Positions 46,342 to 55,851 of a stretch of DNA of 64,000 bases are shown here, one piece after another; positions within the stretch are counted from its first letter, which is position 1, and the number at the start of each line of letters is the position of its first letter. A program made the translations under genes and the position numbers. Source of the DNA: Myxococcales bacterium (GTDB lineage: Bacteria > Myxococcota_A > Polyangia > Polyangiales > Houyiibacteriaceae). A model generated the notes under the pieces. That model was not told the DNA's origin. It saw nothing but the letters and a program-made list of their open reading frames with translations, and searched no databases. The DNA lies in NCBI GenBank assembly GCA_029862185.1, contig JAOTXX010000007.1, forward strand, positions 1 to 64,000. The letters run 5' to 3'.

Positions 46342-48951
46342 TTATTCGGCTCTGAGGCTCGTTTCGGCCCCGCCCGCGGAATTCGCCGTTTCGAAAACGA
46401 GCTTTCCATCGCCCGCATCGACCCGAATCGTGTCGCCCGCGCCGAATCGCCCCGCCAGGATGTCCTCGGCCAGGCCATTCTCGAGGTAGCGCTGGATCGC
46501 GCGCTTGAGGGGACGGGCGCCGTAGGTCGGATCGTAACCCACGTTCGCCAGGAAGCCCTTGGCATCGTCGGTCACGTCGAGCTGCATGTCACGCGCGGCC
46601 AGACGCTTCTCGAAAATCCGGAGCTGCACGTCGACGATGCTTCGCAGCTGTGCGCGGTCGAGCCGGTGGAAGATGATCGTCTCGTCGAGTCGGTTGAGGA
46701 ACTCGGGTCGAAACGCGTCGCGCAGGTCTTCGGTGACCGCCTCGCGCATCGCCTCCTCGTCGTCGAGAGCCATGATGTGATGTGAGCCGACGTTCGACGT
46801 GAGAATAATCACGACGTTTTTGAAGTCGACCGTGCGCCCTTGGCCATCGGTCAAACGACCGTCGTCCAAGACCTGCAAAAGAACATTCCAGACATCGGGA
46901 TGCGCCTTTTCGACTTCATCGAAGAGGAGTACGGCGTACGGACGTCGTCGCACTGGCTCCGTCAACTGCCCGCCCTCTTCGTAGCCGACGTACCCAGGAG
47001 GTGCGCCGATGAGGCGAGCGACCGCGTGCTTCTCCATGTACTCGCTCATGTCGAGCCGGATCATCGCCTTGTCGTCGTCGAACAGGAAGTCCGCAAGCGC
47101 ACGCGCGAGCTCGGTCTTGCCGACTCCAGTCGGCCCGAGAAACAGAAACGAACCAATGGGCCGGTTCGGCTCGCTCAAGCCAGCGCGGGAGCGCCTGACC
47201 GCGTTGGACACAGCAACGACAGCCTCATCTTGACCGATCACGCGCTCGCGGAGACGATCTTCCATTCGAAGAAGCTTGTCCTTCTCACCTTCGAGCATCT
47301 TGCTCACGGGGATGCCGGTCCACTTGGAAACGACCTCGGCAATGTCCTCGTCCGTCACCTCTTCCTTCAGGAAAGAGGCGCTCGTCTGCACCTCGGCGAG
47401 CTTCTGCTGCGCCTGAGTGACCGCCGATTCGGCAGCGGGGATTTCGCCGTATTGCAGGCGCGCTGCCTCCTCGTAGTCGGTGGTGCGCTCTGCGCGTTCG
47501 AGGTCGAGGCGAAGGGTTTCGACCAGCTCCTTTTTCTCGCGGATCTCGGTGATCAACTCTCTTTCGCGGAGCCACTGGGCGCGCATGGTGTCGCGCTGCT
47601 CTCGAAGCTCCGAAAGCTCTAGCTCGAGGTCCTCCAGACGCTTCTTGCTCGCGTCGTCCTTCTCTTTTCTGAGTGCTTCTCGCTCGATCTCGAGCTGAGT
47701 CAGCTTGCGCTCGACCGTGTCGATCGGCGCAGGCAGGGAGTCGATCTCCATCTTCAGTCTCGAGGCGGCCTCGTCGACGAGATCGATCGCCTTGTCCGGC
47801 AGAAAACGATCTGTGATGTACCGCTCACTCAGCGTAGCCGCAGCTACGATCGCCGAATCTTGAATACGGATGCCGTGGTGAATTTCGTAGCGCTCCTTGA
47901 GCCCCCGCAGGATCCCGATCGTGTCGGGCACCGAGGGCTCGCCGGCAAACACAGGCTGGAAACGCCGCGCGAGCGCAGCGTCCTTTTCGATGCGCTTTCG
48001 ATACTCGTCCAGTGTCGTTGCGCCTATGCAGCGCAGCTCTCCGCGTGCCAGGGCCGGCTTGAGCATGTTGCTCGCGTCCATCGAGCCTTCGGCCGCGCCA
48101 GCGCCGACGAGGGTGTGCAGCTCGTCGATGAAGAGAATCACCGCTCCTTTGGCGTCCTCGATCTCTTTGAGAACCGCCTTCAGCCGCTCTTCGAACTCGC
48201 CGCGGTACTTCGAACCGGCCACCAGCGCGCCCAGGTCGAGCGCTAGGAACTTCTTGTCTTTCAGGCCTTCGGGCACGTCGCCCTGGATGATCCGGTGTGC
48301 GATGCCCTCCGCAATCGCGGTCTTCCCGACACCGGGCTCACCGATGAGCACGGGGTTGTTCTTAGTGCGGCGCGAGAGAACCTGCATGACCCGGCGGATT
48401 TCTTCGTCACGGCCGATCACCGGGTCGGTCTTCCCCTGGCGCGCCGCTTCGGTCAGGTCGCGCGTGTACTTTTCGAGCGCCTGGAACTTGCCCTCCGGAT
48501 CGGGGTCGGTCACGCGTTGACTGCCTCGGACCTCTTGCACCGCCTTGAGCAGCGTTGCGCGGTCGACGCCCTGCGCGACGAGTGCCTTCTTCAGCTGTCC
48601 GTCGCTGTACGCAGCAAGGAGGACATGCTCCGCCGATGTGTACTCGTCTTTGAGGGCTTCGGTTTCTTTCCAAGCGTTGTTTAGAAGGTCGCGCAGGCGT
48701 GACGCAATGCCGGGCTCCGCACCGCCCGCGACCTTCGGCATGCGGTCGAGGACTGCGCCTTGCGCGCGGATCAGACCTTGAAGATCAGCCCCGGCCTTTT
48801 CGAGAATGGCAGGCGCCAGGCCGCCGGCCTGGGCTAGAAGCTCGAGCAGCAGATGCTCCGGGTACACTTCTGGATTGCCTCGATCGCCCGCATTCTGCTG
48901 TGCGGCAACCAGGGCCTCGCGTGTCTTCGTGGTGAGTCTATCGAGTCGCAT
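46342..48951 (-). CDS. clpB: Disaggregase ClpB
   Basis: 869 codons. ClpB uses ATP to thread and resolve protein aggregates with DnaK/DnaJ. An N-terminal Clp-N repeat domain (residues 1-145) is followed by two AAA+ modules: Walker [19 protein letters not shown] (about 205) and [19 protein letters not shown] (about 605), with Walker [20 protein letters not shown] in the first. A coiled-coil M domain ([14 protein letters not shown] to the 500s) separates them and marks ClpB rather than ClpA or ClpC. The frame is complete. Confidence 0.97.
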   Translation of the reverse strand: MRLDRLTTKTREALVAAQQNAGDRGNPEVYPEHLLLELLAQAGGLAPAILEKAGADLQGLIRAQGAVLDRMPKVAGGAEPGIASRLRDLLNNAWKETEALKDEYTSAEHVLLAAYSDGQLKKALVAQGVDRATLLKAVQEVRGSQRVTDPDPEGKFQALEKYTRDLTEAARQGKTDPVIGRDEEIRRVMQVLSRRTKNNPVLIGEPGVGKTAIAEGIAHRIIQGDVPEGLKDKKFLALDLGALVAGSKYRGEFEERLKAVLKEIEDAKGAVILFIDELHTLVGAGAAEGSMDASNMLKPALARGELRCIGATTLDEYRKRIEKDAALARRFQPVFAGEPSVPDTIGILRGLKERYEIHHGIRIQDSAIVAAATLSERYITDRFLPDKAIDLVDEAASRLKMEIDSLPAPIDTVERKLTQLEIEREALRKEKDDASKKRLEDLELELSELREQRDTMRAQWLRERELITEIREKKELVETLRLDLERAERTTDYEEAARLQYGEIPAAESAVTQAQQKLAEVQTSASFLKEEVTDEDIAEVVSKWTGIPVSKMLEGEKDKLLRMEDRLRERVIGQDEAVVAVSNAVRRSRAGLSEPNRPIGSFLFLGPTGVGKTELARALADFLFDDDKAMIRLDMSEYMEKHAVARLIGAPPGYVGYEEGGQLTEPVRRRPYAVLLFDEVEKAHPDVWNVLLQVLDDGRLTDGQGRTVDFKNVVIILTSNVGSHHIMALDDEEAMREAVTEDLRDAFRPEFLNRLDETIIFHRLDRAQLRSIVDVQLRIFEKRLAARDMQLDVTDDAKGFLANVGYDPTYGARPLKRAIQRYLENGLAEDILAGRFGAGDTIRVDAGDGKLVFETANSAGGAETSLRAE

Positions 48952-48960
48952 TTCGGCCTA

Positions 48961-48987
48961 AGTTAAGCACTGCAAAGGGCCCGTCAA
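48961..48987 (-). promoter_or_regulatory. Possible clpB promoter
   Basis: On the minus strand TTGACG (48987-48982) is followed 15 bases later by TTAACT (48966-48961), 10 bases before the clpB start at 48951. Spacing is short for sigma-70, and no clear sigma-32 pattern was made out. Confidence 0.35.
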
Positions 48988-49017
48988 TAGTTCGACAGAG
49001 ACCGAAAACGAGGCAAT

Positions 49018-49512
49018 ATGGGTCGGGTGCGCCCCCTGACTCTCGCCGCCCTCGCCGTCCTGCTAATCGCCTCCTGCAAGAGCGAGCCAACGCCTACCGG
49101 TTTCGAGTCACCGAGCGCCACCATCGACTCGCTCTTCCGCGCGTACGGTGTGCAAGACATGCGGCAAGACGAAGCCCGCCGCCGACTTCAAGCGCACGAG
49201 CGATTCGAGCTCCTCGATTCGAAGCTCTTTCGAATCTGCTTCTCCGACTGGCAAGGAGAGCACGATCACGCCTTGGGAGGTTTTGTCTTCGGGCAGCTCG
49301 TCGCGGGCAAAGACGAGCTCGAGATCGAGCTCGAAGGCAACACCGCGAAGGTCCGAGCCGCCTCGGCATCGGCCGAGCTGACACCGATCGTTCTCGTCAA
49401 ACAGGATCGAGCCTGGAAGATCGACCTTCGCAAGAGCGTGCCCTCGCAAGTCCGCCAGAGCCTCTACGAGGTCTACCGTCGCGCGCGCCGGGCCGAGCGC
49501 AAAGCCCGCTGA
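49018..49512 (+). CDS. Small lipoprotein of unknown function
   Basis: 164 codons with GAGG 5 bases upstream. The signal peptide TLAALAVLLIASC ends in a lipobox (Ala-Ser-Cys). The mature protein contains SATIDSLFRAYGVQDMRQDEARRRLQAHERFEL and a terminal VRQSLYEVYRRARRAERKAR; the middle shows ELEGNTAKVRAASASAELTPIVLVKQDRAWKIDLRKSV, which resembles DUF4878/NTF2-like lipoproteins. Divergent from clpB. Function unknown. Confidence 0.7.
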   Translation: MGRVRPLTLAALAVLLIASCKSEPTPTGFESPSATIDSLFRAYGVQDMRQDEARRRLQAHERFELLDSKLFRICFSDWQGEHDHALGGFVFGQLVAGKDELEIELEGNTAKVRAASASAELTPIVLVKQDRAWKIDLRKSVPSQVRQSLYEVYRRARRAERKAR

Positions 49513-49521
49513 GCTGCTCGC

Positions 49522-51357
49522 TCAGCGAATCGTAAACGGTGTGACGTCGATCCGCTCGCCGGCCGAAGCGTTCTTCAACGCCTCTTGCAGCATCCGCAGC
49601 TCCCTCGGGTGGGGATTGAGCGCCAGGCCGGCGCTGACGGTTCGAAGCGCAGCGTTCGTGTCGCCGATGGATGCAAAATAGAGGGAATCGGTGTAATGGC
49701 GCCAGATCAGCTGGACCTCGGTGTGCGAGTCGATCGGATGGCCGATCCGTTGGTAGACGTCTCCCCAAAACGCAGCGTGCTCATGCATGGCTCGTGCCTC
49801 GTCGGTCTCGGTCGTGTCGGCCGTCAGCACGCGATGGTACAAGTGCTCGGGGACGAGCAGGTCCATCAGCTCTTGGGTCACTCTCACGTCCATCTCTACG
49901 TAGACCGGGCGAAGCGCGGCAAGGCTTTGGAGCTCCGGCGCACTTAGCGTGCCGTCGAGAACGTAGCTTCGCAGAAGAGGCGTCAGCTCGGGCTCGTCTC
50001 TCACATAGCGGTCCACGAGCTTTGGGTAGCTGAGCAAGGGGAGCGGGATCATCGTGACGTCGGGCCGATTGAGCTCCTCGGCCTCGCCGCCCCAGTAGCG
50101 AAAGATCGTCTGCGGGTTGTGGACCAGGACGATCGAACGTGCGGGTAGCGAGCGGCGAAGCCCATCATCGAACACGTCCGTGTCGGCGAAGCTCGCGAGC
50201 GTCGAACCATCGAGCGAGCGAAGGAATTGGAACGACGCCGCAAGTGCAAGGAGCGCTCCGAGCGCGGGCGCCAGCTTCGACTTGCCCGGCACCGCTTCGG
50301 CGAGCGCAGAGAGCAAAACGCCGATGGCGAAGACCGCGAAGATCGCGAGCGATGCATATGAAACCATGAAGTAGGCAATCGCATCGGGGTTGCCGCGAAC
50401 GAAGCCCAGCGTCGCGCGCCCAAGCACGTACACCAACCAGAGGGTCAGCCAGAAAAGGCCGAATTTCCGAGACGAGCTGACCCGGAGCATGAAATAGGCG
50501 CCGAGCAGCGCCACCGCGAGCGTCACGACATGGAGGTCTCGAGCCGTTGCGATCAGAACGTCCGCAAGGGTCTCTCCAAATGGCGAGACGGCTTCCGGTG
50601 AGATGCTCTTTTGAAACGCCTGCGCGCTGATCACCCAAACGAAGCGTCCGGGGCTCGATGGATCTCCGAGATTCAAGAACGGGTCTTGGAGCGCTCGCAG
50701 CGGCAGGTAGAGGTAGGTCATCAAGCCAGCGCTCACAAAGCCGGTCGACCATGCGAAAGGCCGCCATCCCCAAGTCTTCCAGATTCCCAGCAAGAGCCAG
50801 AGCGATGGCACGATGGCGAGCAGCGCGATGAAATGATGGTTGGCGAGCGCAAGGCCGAGTGCCAGGGCGGCCTGGTAGAGCGGGCGGACGTCGCCCTGCG
50901 GTCCTTCTTGTCCCGTAATGGAAACGCGAAGCAGTCGCTCCATTGCGATGCACAGGAGCGACGCTTGCAGGGCGTACACCTCGGGTCGCACCGCTTGAAA
51001 CCACCAGCCCTGGCTTCCGGCAACCCACCAAGTTGCTGCGAGCGCAAGAGGAAAGCGCAGCGAAGGTCGAATCGCATCGCTCACCGACAGGCTCGTCTCG
51101 AATGCAAAGAACAAGGCCACAGCGGCAACCGCAAGCAGAACCGCACAGAGCACGGCGACCCGAAACGAGAGCGCGCCGATGGGAAGTAAATTCGCCGTGC
51201 CGAGGACGATGGACGCGAGTGGATGGCCGGGTGGGTGCGAGATGCCGAAGTCCGCGGCCGCCGCGACGAACTCGCCGCTGTCGAGCCAATGCGCAAACCC
51301 CGACGCAGTGCCCAGATAAGCCAAGAGCGGCGGAACCCCGGCGAAAAGCCCCTTCAT
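49522..51357 (-). CDS. DUF2723-family multi-spanning membrane protein
   Basis: 611 codons from ATG 51357 (MKGLFAGVPPLLAYL). The DUF2723 signature is visible at the start: DSGEFVAAAADFGISHPPGHPL, where the acidic residue aligns with the catalytic Asp/Glu of GT-C transferases, then about ten hydrophobic helices. The C-terminal 190 residues are soluble. It has the shape of a membrane glycosyltransferase that uses lipid-linked sugars, but no substrate is known. It converges on the lipoprotein gene. Confidence 0.82.
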   Translation of the reverse strand: MKGLFAGVPPLLAYLGTASGFAHWLDSGEFVAAAADFGISHPPGHPLASIVLGTANLLPIGALSFRVAVLCAVLLAVAAVALFFAFETSLSVSDAIRPSLRFPLALAATWWVAGSQGWWFQAVRPEVYALQASLLCIAMERLLRVSITGQEGPQGDVRPLYQAALALGLALANHHFIALLAIVPSLWLLLGIWKTWGWRPFAWSTGFVSAGLMTYLYLPLRALQDPFLNLGDPSSPGRFVWVISAQAFQKSISPEAVSPFGETLADVLIATARDLHVVTLAVALLGAYFMLRVSSSRKFGLFWLTLWLVYVLGRATLGFVRGNPDAIAYFMVSYASLAIFAVFAIGVLLSALAEAVPGKSKLAPALGALLALAASFQFLRSLDGSTLASFADTDVFDDGLRRSLPARSIVLVHNPQTIFRYWGGEAEELNRPDVTMIPLPLLSYPKLVDRYVRDEPELTPLLRSYVLDGTLSAPELQSLAALRPVYVEMDVRVTQELMDLLVPEHLYHRVLTADTTETDEARAMHEHAAFWGDVYQRIGHPIDSHTEVQLIWRHYTDSLYFASIGDTNAALRTVSAGLALNPHPRELRMLQEALKNASAGERIDVTPFTIR

Positions 51358-51433
51358 CCAGTTGGAACGCAAAGCCCGGCCATGATCAACCGACGCACCC
51401 AACCGCGTCAAATCTCCGAACAAACCACACAAC

Positions 51434-51758
51434 CGGAGAACGGCTTGCGGGCGTACCGTGACGCAGCGGAACGCGACGCGTGGGTTCAACGGACGGGGCG
51501 GCTTAAGCGCTACCGCGGGTGTGGTGTGGGGGGTTGGTGGGCTTGAGGCCTGGTCAGGTTTAGTTGCACCCCCCCCCCCCCCCCACCCGTAATCCTCCCT
51601 GGCGCGGCGGTCGCTGCGCTTCGCCTTGCCGGCGCGTCCGCGCCGGGCTTCGCCCTTCGGGCTCGCGCTGCCGCCTGCTGTCTGACGGAGGGTCGCTTCG
51701 GTGCCGCACTTCTACGCGCTTTTTTCCGCGTCCCGGTACGCCCGCGAGTTGTTCTCCG
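51434..51758. repeat. Intergenic repeat copy 1 with 31-base terminal inverted repeats
   Basis: 325 bases bounded by imperfect inverted repeats, 51434-51464 and 51728-51758, matching at 27 of 31 positions and sharing GCGGGCGTACCG. The core (51524-51675) is GC-rich with several small hairpins such as CCGGCGCGTCCGCGCCGG, and it is shared with 55921-56077. There is no transposase. This is the form of a MITE-like or other dispersed palindromic element. Confidence 0.75.
51569..51584 (+). repeat. Homopolymer run of 16 C
   Basis: An uninterrupted run of 16 C within repeat copy 1, absent from copy 2, where the matching place reads ACCGCCCGCCCACCCCC. It may vary in length between cells. Confidence 0.9.
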
Positions 51759-51819
51759 ATCGTGCTTTTTGGAAGTGCAGCTGTGTTCCGAAGTTGGGCA
51801 TTTGTGACATAGTGCGTTG

Positions 51820-52305
51820 ATGCCGAAGCGTGGCGTGAAGTACTGGCTCATGAAGAGCGAACCCGAGAGCTATTCGATCGACGACCTCGAGCGCGATGGC
51901 CGCGAGCCCTGGGATGGCATACGAAACTACCAGGCTCGGAACTTCATGCGCGATATGGCAGCAGGTGACCTCGTCATCTTTTACCACTCGAGCGCAAAGC
52001 CCCCTGGCGCGGCGGGGGTCGCCCGCATCTGCTGCGCGGCCTATCCAGACCCGACGCAGTTTGACGAGAAGAACAAGCACTACGACCCCAAGTCCGACGA
52101 GGACGATCCCCGCTGGTCCCTGGTGGACGTCGAGTTCGTCGAGAAGTTCGCCGAAGAGATTCCACTTCAAACGCTCAAGGAGGACCCGGGGCTCGAAGGC
52201 ATGCGGGTCACGCAAAAGGGCTCGCGCCTCTCGGTCCAGCCGGTGGAGAAGAAGCACTTCAAGCGTGTGCTGAAGATGGCTGGGGCGAAGATGAAGTTGC
52301 GATAG
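51820..52305 (+). CDS. EVE-domain protein
   Basis: 161 codons from ATG 51820. The EVE (PUA-like) fold is clear: KYWLMKSEPESYSIDDLERDG, WDGIRNYQARNFMRDMAAGDLVIFYHSS, and GVARICCAAYPDPTQF, with WSLVDVEFVEKF. EVE proteins bind modified bases in DNA or RNA; the THYN1-like subgroup is the best match. It follows repeat copy 1 and has no obvious partner gene, so no defence-type context can be claimed. Confidence 0.9.
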   Translation: MPKRGVKYWLMKSEPESYSIDDLERDGREPWDGIRNYQARNFMRDMAAGDLVIFYHSSAKPPGAAGVARICCAAYPDPTQFDEKNKHYDPKSDEDDPRWSLVDVEFVEKFAEEIPLQTLKEDPGLEGMRVTQKGSRLSVQPVEKKHFKRVLKMAGAKMKLR

Positions 52306-52398
52306 GGCCCGAACCCGAACCCAAACGGAGCTCGGGCTTTCGCGGCATGGCAGTCAACTATCTGGAATCACAGCTGTTCTGAGGGGCTAGCCTGTCCC

Positions 52399-53283
52399 CT
52401 AGATCCAGCGGTCTTCGGCGGTTGCGGAAATGGGGCTGAGGGTCAGCCTTACATGGTGCCGCTTCTTCTGGCCGTTTTCCTTGCGGTGCCGCGGGACCTC
52501 GGCCGCGTTGACGTAGAGGACGCCGTCTTGGGTGATCTGCGCGGGGCGTCGCTTTCCGGACTTGGTTTTGCGGTGCATGTGGCCGGCGACGGTCGCGAGC
52601 ACGGTTCGGCCGCTGCTCTTGGCGTACTGCACCGCCTCTTCGAGATCCCGGTCGCCCCAGTCTTCTTCTTTCTTCCGAAAGTCACAGCCCCAGATCGAGT
52701 CTGCGCGGTCGCCTAAACCCGAAGGCCCGTTGTGCGCGAGGAACAAGATCGGCGCGTCATCGCAGCGGTCGACTAGACGCTTCAACCGTGCGGCCGATGC
52801 ATCCATCGAGTCTATGCCGTAGCGTTTAGCGAGATAGCGAAGGCAGGCGAGGCGCCTTCCGCCGATCGAATGCGGTCGACACACCACGATGTTCAATGGA
52901 ACGCCGGCGGGGGCGATGCGGCGCCGGCTGTAACCGAGGAGCTCCACGTCGCCGAGTGTACGCTCGAGGCTTGCACAGCGACCGGCCTGACCTTGGCAAA
53001 ACGCGCTTCGAAGCCGGTGCGCACGCGGTGCGATTTCCGCGCCGAGTTGAAGGGCGTGGAGGCCGTCGTGGTTGCCGGGAATGCACATCGCCGGCACGCG
53101 AAGCTGGCGGAGTAAACGCGCCACGCGGCGCCCTCGCAGCTGCGTATAGCCCGCCAAATCGCCTACGAACAGCACTAGATCGTATTCGCGGCGGTTGAAG
53201 TAAGCGACGTCGGCGTCGTCCCAGAAGAGATGAACATCACCGATTACGGCAACCGTTGCCACTTGCACGGCGTCGTCGTCCAT
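52399..53283 (-). CDS. Calcineurin-like metallophosphoesterase
   Basis: 294 codons. The five metal-binding blocks are present: GDVHLFW, FVGDLAGY, IPGNHDGL, LAHNGPSG and AGHMHRKT. The length and the extra C-terminal part (KTKSGKRRPAQITQDGVLYVNAAEVPRHRK) resemble TIGR04168-type phosphoesterases. It hydrolyses a phosphate ester; substrate unknown. It converges on the EVE gene with 93 bases between them. Confidence 0.88.
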   Translation of the reverse strand: MDDDAVQVATVAVIGDVHLFWDDADVAYFNRREYDLVLFVGDLAGYTQLRGRRVARLLRQLRVPAMCIPGNHDGLHALQLGAEIAPRAHRLRSAFCQGQAGRCASLERTLGDVELLGYSRRRIAPAGVPLNIVVCRPHSIGGRRLACLRYLAKRYGIDSMDASAARLKRLVDRCDDAPILFLAHNGPSGLGDRADSIWGCDFRKKEEDWGDRDLEEAVQYAKSSGRTVLATVAGHMHRKTKSGKRRPAQITQDGVLYVNAAEVPRHRKENGQKKRHHVRLTLSPISATAEDRWI

Positions 53284-53336
53284 GGGACGAAACTTAGCCG
53301 ACCTAGAGCCGCGCGCGAGCGGGAAGGGACCTTTCG

Positions 53337-53759
53337 ATGACAGCTCCGACCATCCAGAGACGTGAACCTGCGCTGGTGTTGGTTCTGAGCGTCGTCACCT
53401 TTGGGCTCTATCTACCGTTCTGGTACCACGGCATCTACGAAGACCTGAAGGCGCTCGATGGACGCACTCCGACCGGTCACGGTTTCTGGCTCGACTTTCT
53501 CTTCGTGATTCTTACATTCGCCATCTACGGCATCTGGGTCGACTACCAGATCTCACAGCAGATCGCCGAGTTCGAGGAGCGCAATGGCCTCGGTCCAGCG
53601 CAAGACACCTCGATCATTGCGGTGATTCTCGACGTCGCGTCGTACGCGACCGTCTTCGTGACCAACTTCATCACCAGCGCGATTCAACAAGACCAACTCA
53701 ATCGCGTCGTCGAAAAGCTCGAATCGCGCCTCCCGAGCGACGCTGGGCTTCCGGCCTAG
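53337..53759 (+). CDS. DUF4234 membrane protein
   Basis: 140 codons. Three or four short hydrophobic helices are spaced by Trp- and Tyr-rich segments. The pattern VTFGLYLPFWYHGIYEDLKAL and FAIYGIWVDYQISQQI matches DUF4234, of unknown function. It diverges from the phosphoesterase and lies 7 bases before mobA, so it may be cotranscribed with it. Confidence 0.75.
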   Translation: MTAPTIQRREPALVLVLSVVTFGLYLPFWYHGIYEDLKALDGRTPTGHGFWLDFLFVILTFAIYGIWVDYQISQQIAEFEERNGLGPAQDTSIIAVILDVASYATVFVTNFITSAIQQDQLNRVVEKLESRLPSDAGLPA

Positions 53760-53766
53760 GCCCGTC

Positions 53767-54351
53767 ATGCTGGCGCCTCCGCTCCTCGCTATCTTCGTCG
53801 GGGGGAAGTCGCGCCGAATGGGCGAGCCCAAAGGGCTCCTCTCGATTCCAGGCAGCTCGGAACCGATCCTCGAAGCGCTGGTTCGGCGCGGCCGCGAGGC
53901 GGGTTTCAAAACTGTGCTCGTCGGTGAGGCAACGCCCTACGCACGGCTCGCGGAGGGCGTGCTCCGGCTCGACGACGACCCCCCGGGCGCTGGCCCTCTC
54001 GCCGGCCTGCACGCCGCCCTACGTCACGCGTTGAAGACCCATCGGTCACAGCTCGTCGCGATCGCTTGCGACATGCCTTTCGTCAGTCCCGAAGCCCTCG
54101 CAGAGGCTCGCGACCATGTCAGCACTGCCATCGTCGTCGCGCCGAGGCGGGCGCCGGATGCGCCCTGGGAGCCCATGCTCGCTCGATACGACGCCGTCCG
54201 TCTTGCCGACCCTCTGGCGGAAGCCATTTCGCGGGGTGAGAGGTCCTTTCAAAAGCTCTTCGCGTCGATCGACATTGAGGCGCTGCCCCTGAGCGAGGCG
54301 GTCGCCCGGGCGCTCGAGGACTGGGACCGCCCCGAAGACCTGGTCCGATAA
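53767..54351 (+). CDS. mobA: Molybdenum cofactor guanylyltransferase-like protein
   Basis: 194 codons. The nucleotidyl transferase motif GGKSRRMGEPKGLL (residues 12-25) is followed by DDDPPGAGPLAGLHAAL and AIACDMPFV, matching MobA/MocA enzymes that attach GMP or CMP to molybdopterin. MobA proper normally begins LAGG; here it is FVGG, so a MocA-like or other sugar-type target is possible. No other moa/mog gene is nearby. Confidence 0.8.
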   Translation: MLAPPLLAIFVGGKSRRMGEPKGLLSIPGSSEPILEALVRRGREAGFKTVLVGEATPYARLAEGVLRLDDDPPGAGPLAGLHAALRHALKTHRSQLVAIACDMPFVSPEALAEARDHVSTAIVVAPRRAPDAPWEPMLARYDAVRLADPLAEAISRGERSFQKLFASIDIEALPLSEAVARALEDWDRPEDLVR

Positions 54352-54386
54352 GCCTCTGTGCGAGCTGCCTGCTAGGCTCCGGCGCG

Positions 54387-55478
54387 ATGACCGACATCGC
54401 CCATGCTCTTGCAGACACCCTGCTCGCGCTGACTCGGATTCCAAGCCCCATCGGAGAGGAAGCGGAGCTCTGCGATCATGTCGAAGCGCGACTGACCGGC
54501 AGCTTGGGCGGCGAGGCGATCACGCGTTTCCACGACAGCTTGATCGTTCACGCGGCAGCGCGGAACGACGCTCCACGGATCGCACTCGTGGGTCATCTCG
54601 ACACGGTGCGCACCCAGCACGACGGGCCGCCGCGCATCGAGGGCAACCGTCTGTACGGGGCCGGCGCGGCCGACATGAAATCCGGCTTGACCATCATGAT
54701 CGAGCTGGTCGAGCGCCTCGATCTCGATGAGCTGCCCTGCGATCTCACTCTGATCTTCTACGAGCGGGAAGAAGGCCCGTTCGAGGAAAACCGGCTCGGA
54801 CCGATCCTCGACACGCACCCCGCGCTCCACGACCTCAACCTGGCGATCTGCCTCGAGCCGAGCGATAACCAGATGCAGCTCGGCGCGATGGGCTCGATTC
54901 ACGCGACGCTGACCTTTCTCGGGCGAACAGCCCACAGCGCGCGGCCCTGGCAAGGCGACAACGCGCTCTACAAAGCCGCGAATTTCATCCGCGAGCTCGA
55001 GCAGCGGGAACCACACGACGTCGAGCTCGACGGCTACCTGTTTCGTGAGGTGATGACACCGACCGTGGTTCAGGGCGGCGGGCCGCGGAACGTCGTTCCC
55101 GGTCAGGCAGAGCTCAACGTCAACTATCGCTTCGCTCCGGGCCGTACCGCCGAAGAAGCATTCGCGGAGCTACGCGAGCTGGCAGGAAACCAATGCAAGA
55201 TTCAGGCGACCGACCTTTCGCCCGCGGGTCATCCGCACGCCAGCGATCCCTACATCCAGCACCTGATGCGCTGCGGCGTGAACGGGGTTCGTAGCAAGCA
55301 AGCCTGGACGGATGTGGCGCGCTTCGACGCGATTGGCGTGCCTGGCGTCAACCTGGGTCCCGGCACCGCGGCTCAGGCACATCAACCGAATGAATACACC
55401 GAGCTCGACCAGGTTGCCGACGGCTACGCGATCTTCGAACGGTTCTTCACCAAGCGAGAAGACAACCCGCTCTACTGA
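54387..55478 (+). CDS. dapE: Succinyl-diaminopimelate desuccinylase
   Basis: 363 codons. An M20-family zinc amidohydrolase in the lysine/peptidoglycan diaminopimelate pathway. Motifs: LVGHLDTV, GNRLYGAGAADMKSGL, EREEGPFEENRLG with catalytic Glu-Glu, and NVNYRFAPGRT. The pattern SIHATLTFLGRTAHSARPWQGDNAL matches the dimer-domain His region of DapE from actinobacterial and myxobacterial relatives. It follows mobA by 35 bases. Confidence 0.9.
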   Translation: MTDIAHALADTLLALTRIPSPIGEEAELCDHVEARLTGSLGGEAITRFHDSLIVHAAARNDAPRIALVGHLDTVRTQHDGPPRIEGNRLYGAGAADMKSGLTIMIELVERLDLDELPCDLTLIFYEREEGPFEENRLGPILDTHPALHDLNLAICLEPSDNQMQLGAMGSIHATLTFLGRTAHSARPWQGDNALYKAANFIRELEQREPHDVELDGYLFREVMTPTVVQGGGPRNVVPGQAELNVNYRFAPGRTAEEAFAELRELAGNQCKIQATDLSPAGHPHASDPYIQHLMRCGVNGVRSKQAWTDVARFDAIGVPGVNLGPGTAAQAHQPNEYTELDQVADGYAIFERFFTKREDNPLY

Positions 55479-55496
55479 GCGTGGGCTACTCGCGCA

Positions 55497-55811
55497 TTAT
55501 TTTTTGCACTCGCCGAACGCCTTGAATGCGCGCGCTGGTGAGACCGCGCGGACCAGAACCTCGGCCGTGCCCTGGGGCTCCACGCTCACCGACTGCCGGG
55601 GCGAAGGATCGACGTCGGTCCACACTTCGCATTGAAGCGTGATGTCGCAGCGATTGGTCACGATGACGATGTGCTTGTACGCAAGCGCGCCGTAGCGAGC
55701 TTCGCCCCGAATGCTGTAGCAATTTTTCATGTCGCCGTCCTCGCCCAGGGCCGGGAGGGCCGTGGTGAGAACGATTAAGGCAGTGAACAAACTCTTGACG
55801 ACGGCTCTCAT
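55497..55811 (-). CDS. Small secreted protein with four cysteines
   Basis: 104 codons from ATG 55811 (MRAVVKSLFTAL). Signal peptide ending at ALPALG. The mature part holds four cysteines (KNCYSI, NRCDI, LQCEV, GECKK), likely two disulphides, and is beta-rich. No family recognised. The start lies between two repeats: its upstream side is next to repeat copy 2. Confidence 0.6.
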   Translation of the reverse strand: MRAVVKSLFTALIVLTTALPALGEDGDMKNCYSIRGEARYGALAYKHIVIVTNRCDITLQCEVWTDVDPSPRQSVSVEPQGTAEVLVRAVSPARAFKAFGECKK

Positions 55812-55851
55812 GATGTCTCCCATTGTCCGAGATTACAGACGCAGCGCAAGT

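Larger units (their letters stand above)
51358..51819. other. Intergenic region holding repeat copy 1
   Basis: 462 bases between the DUF2723 gene and the EVE gene with no coding evidence. It is mostly filled by the repeat at 51434-51758, including a run of 16 C. The last 60 bases contain the AT-richer upstream region of the EVE gene. Confidence 0.7.
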
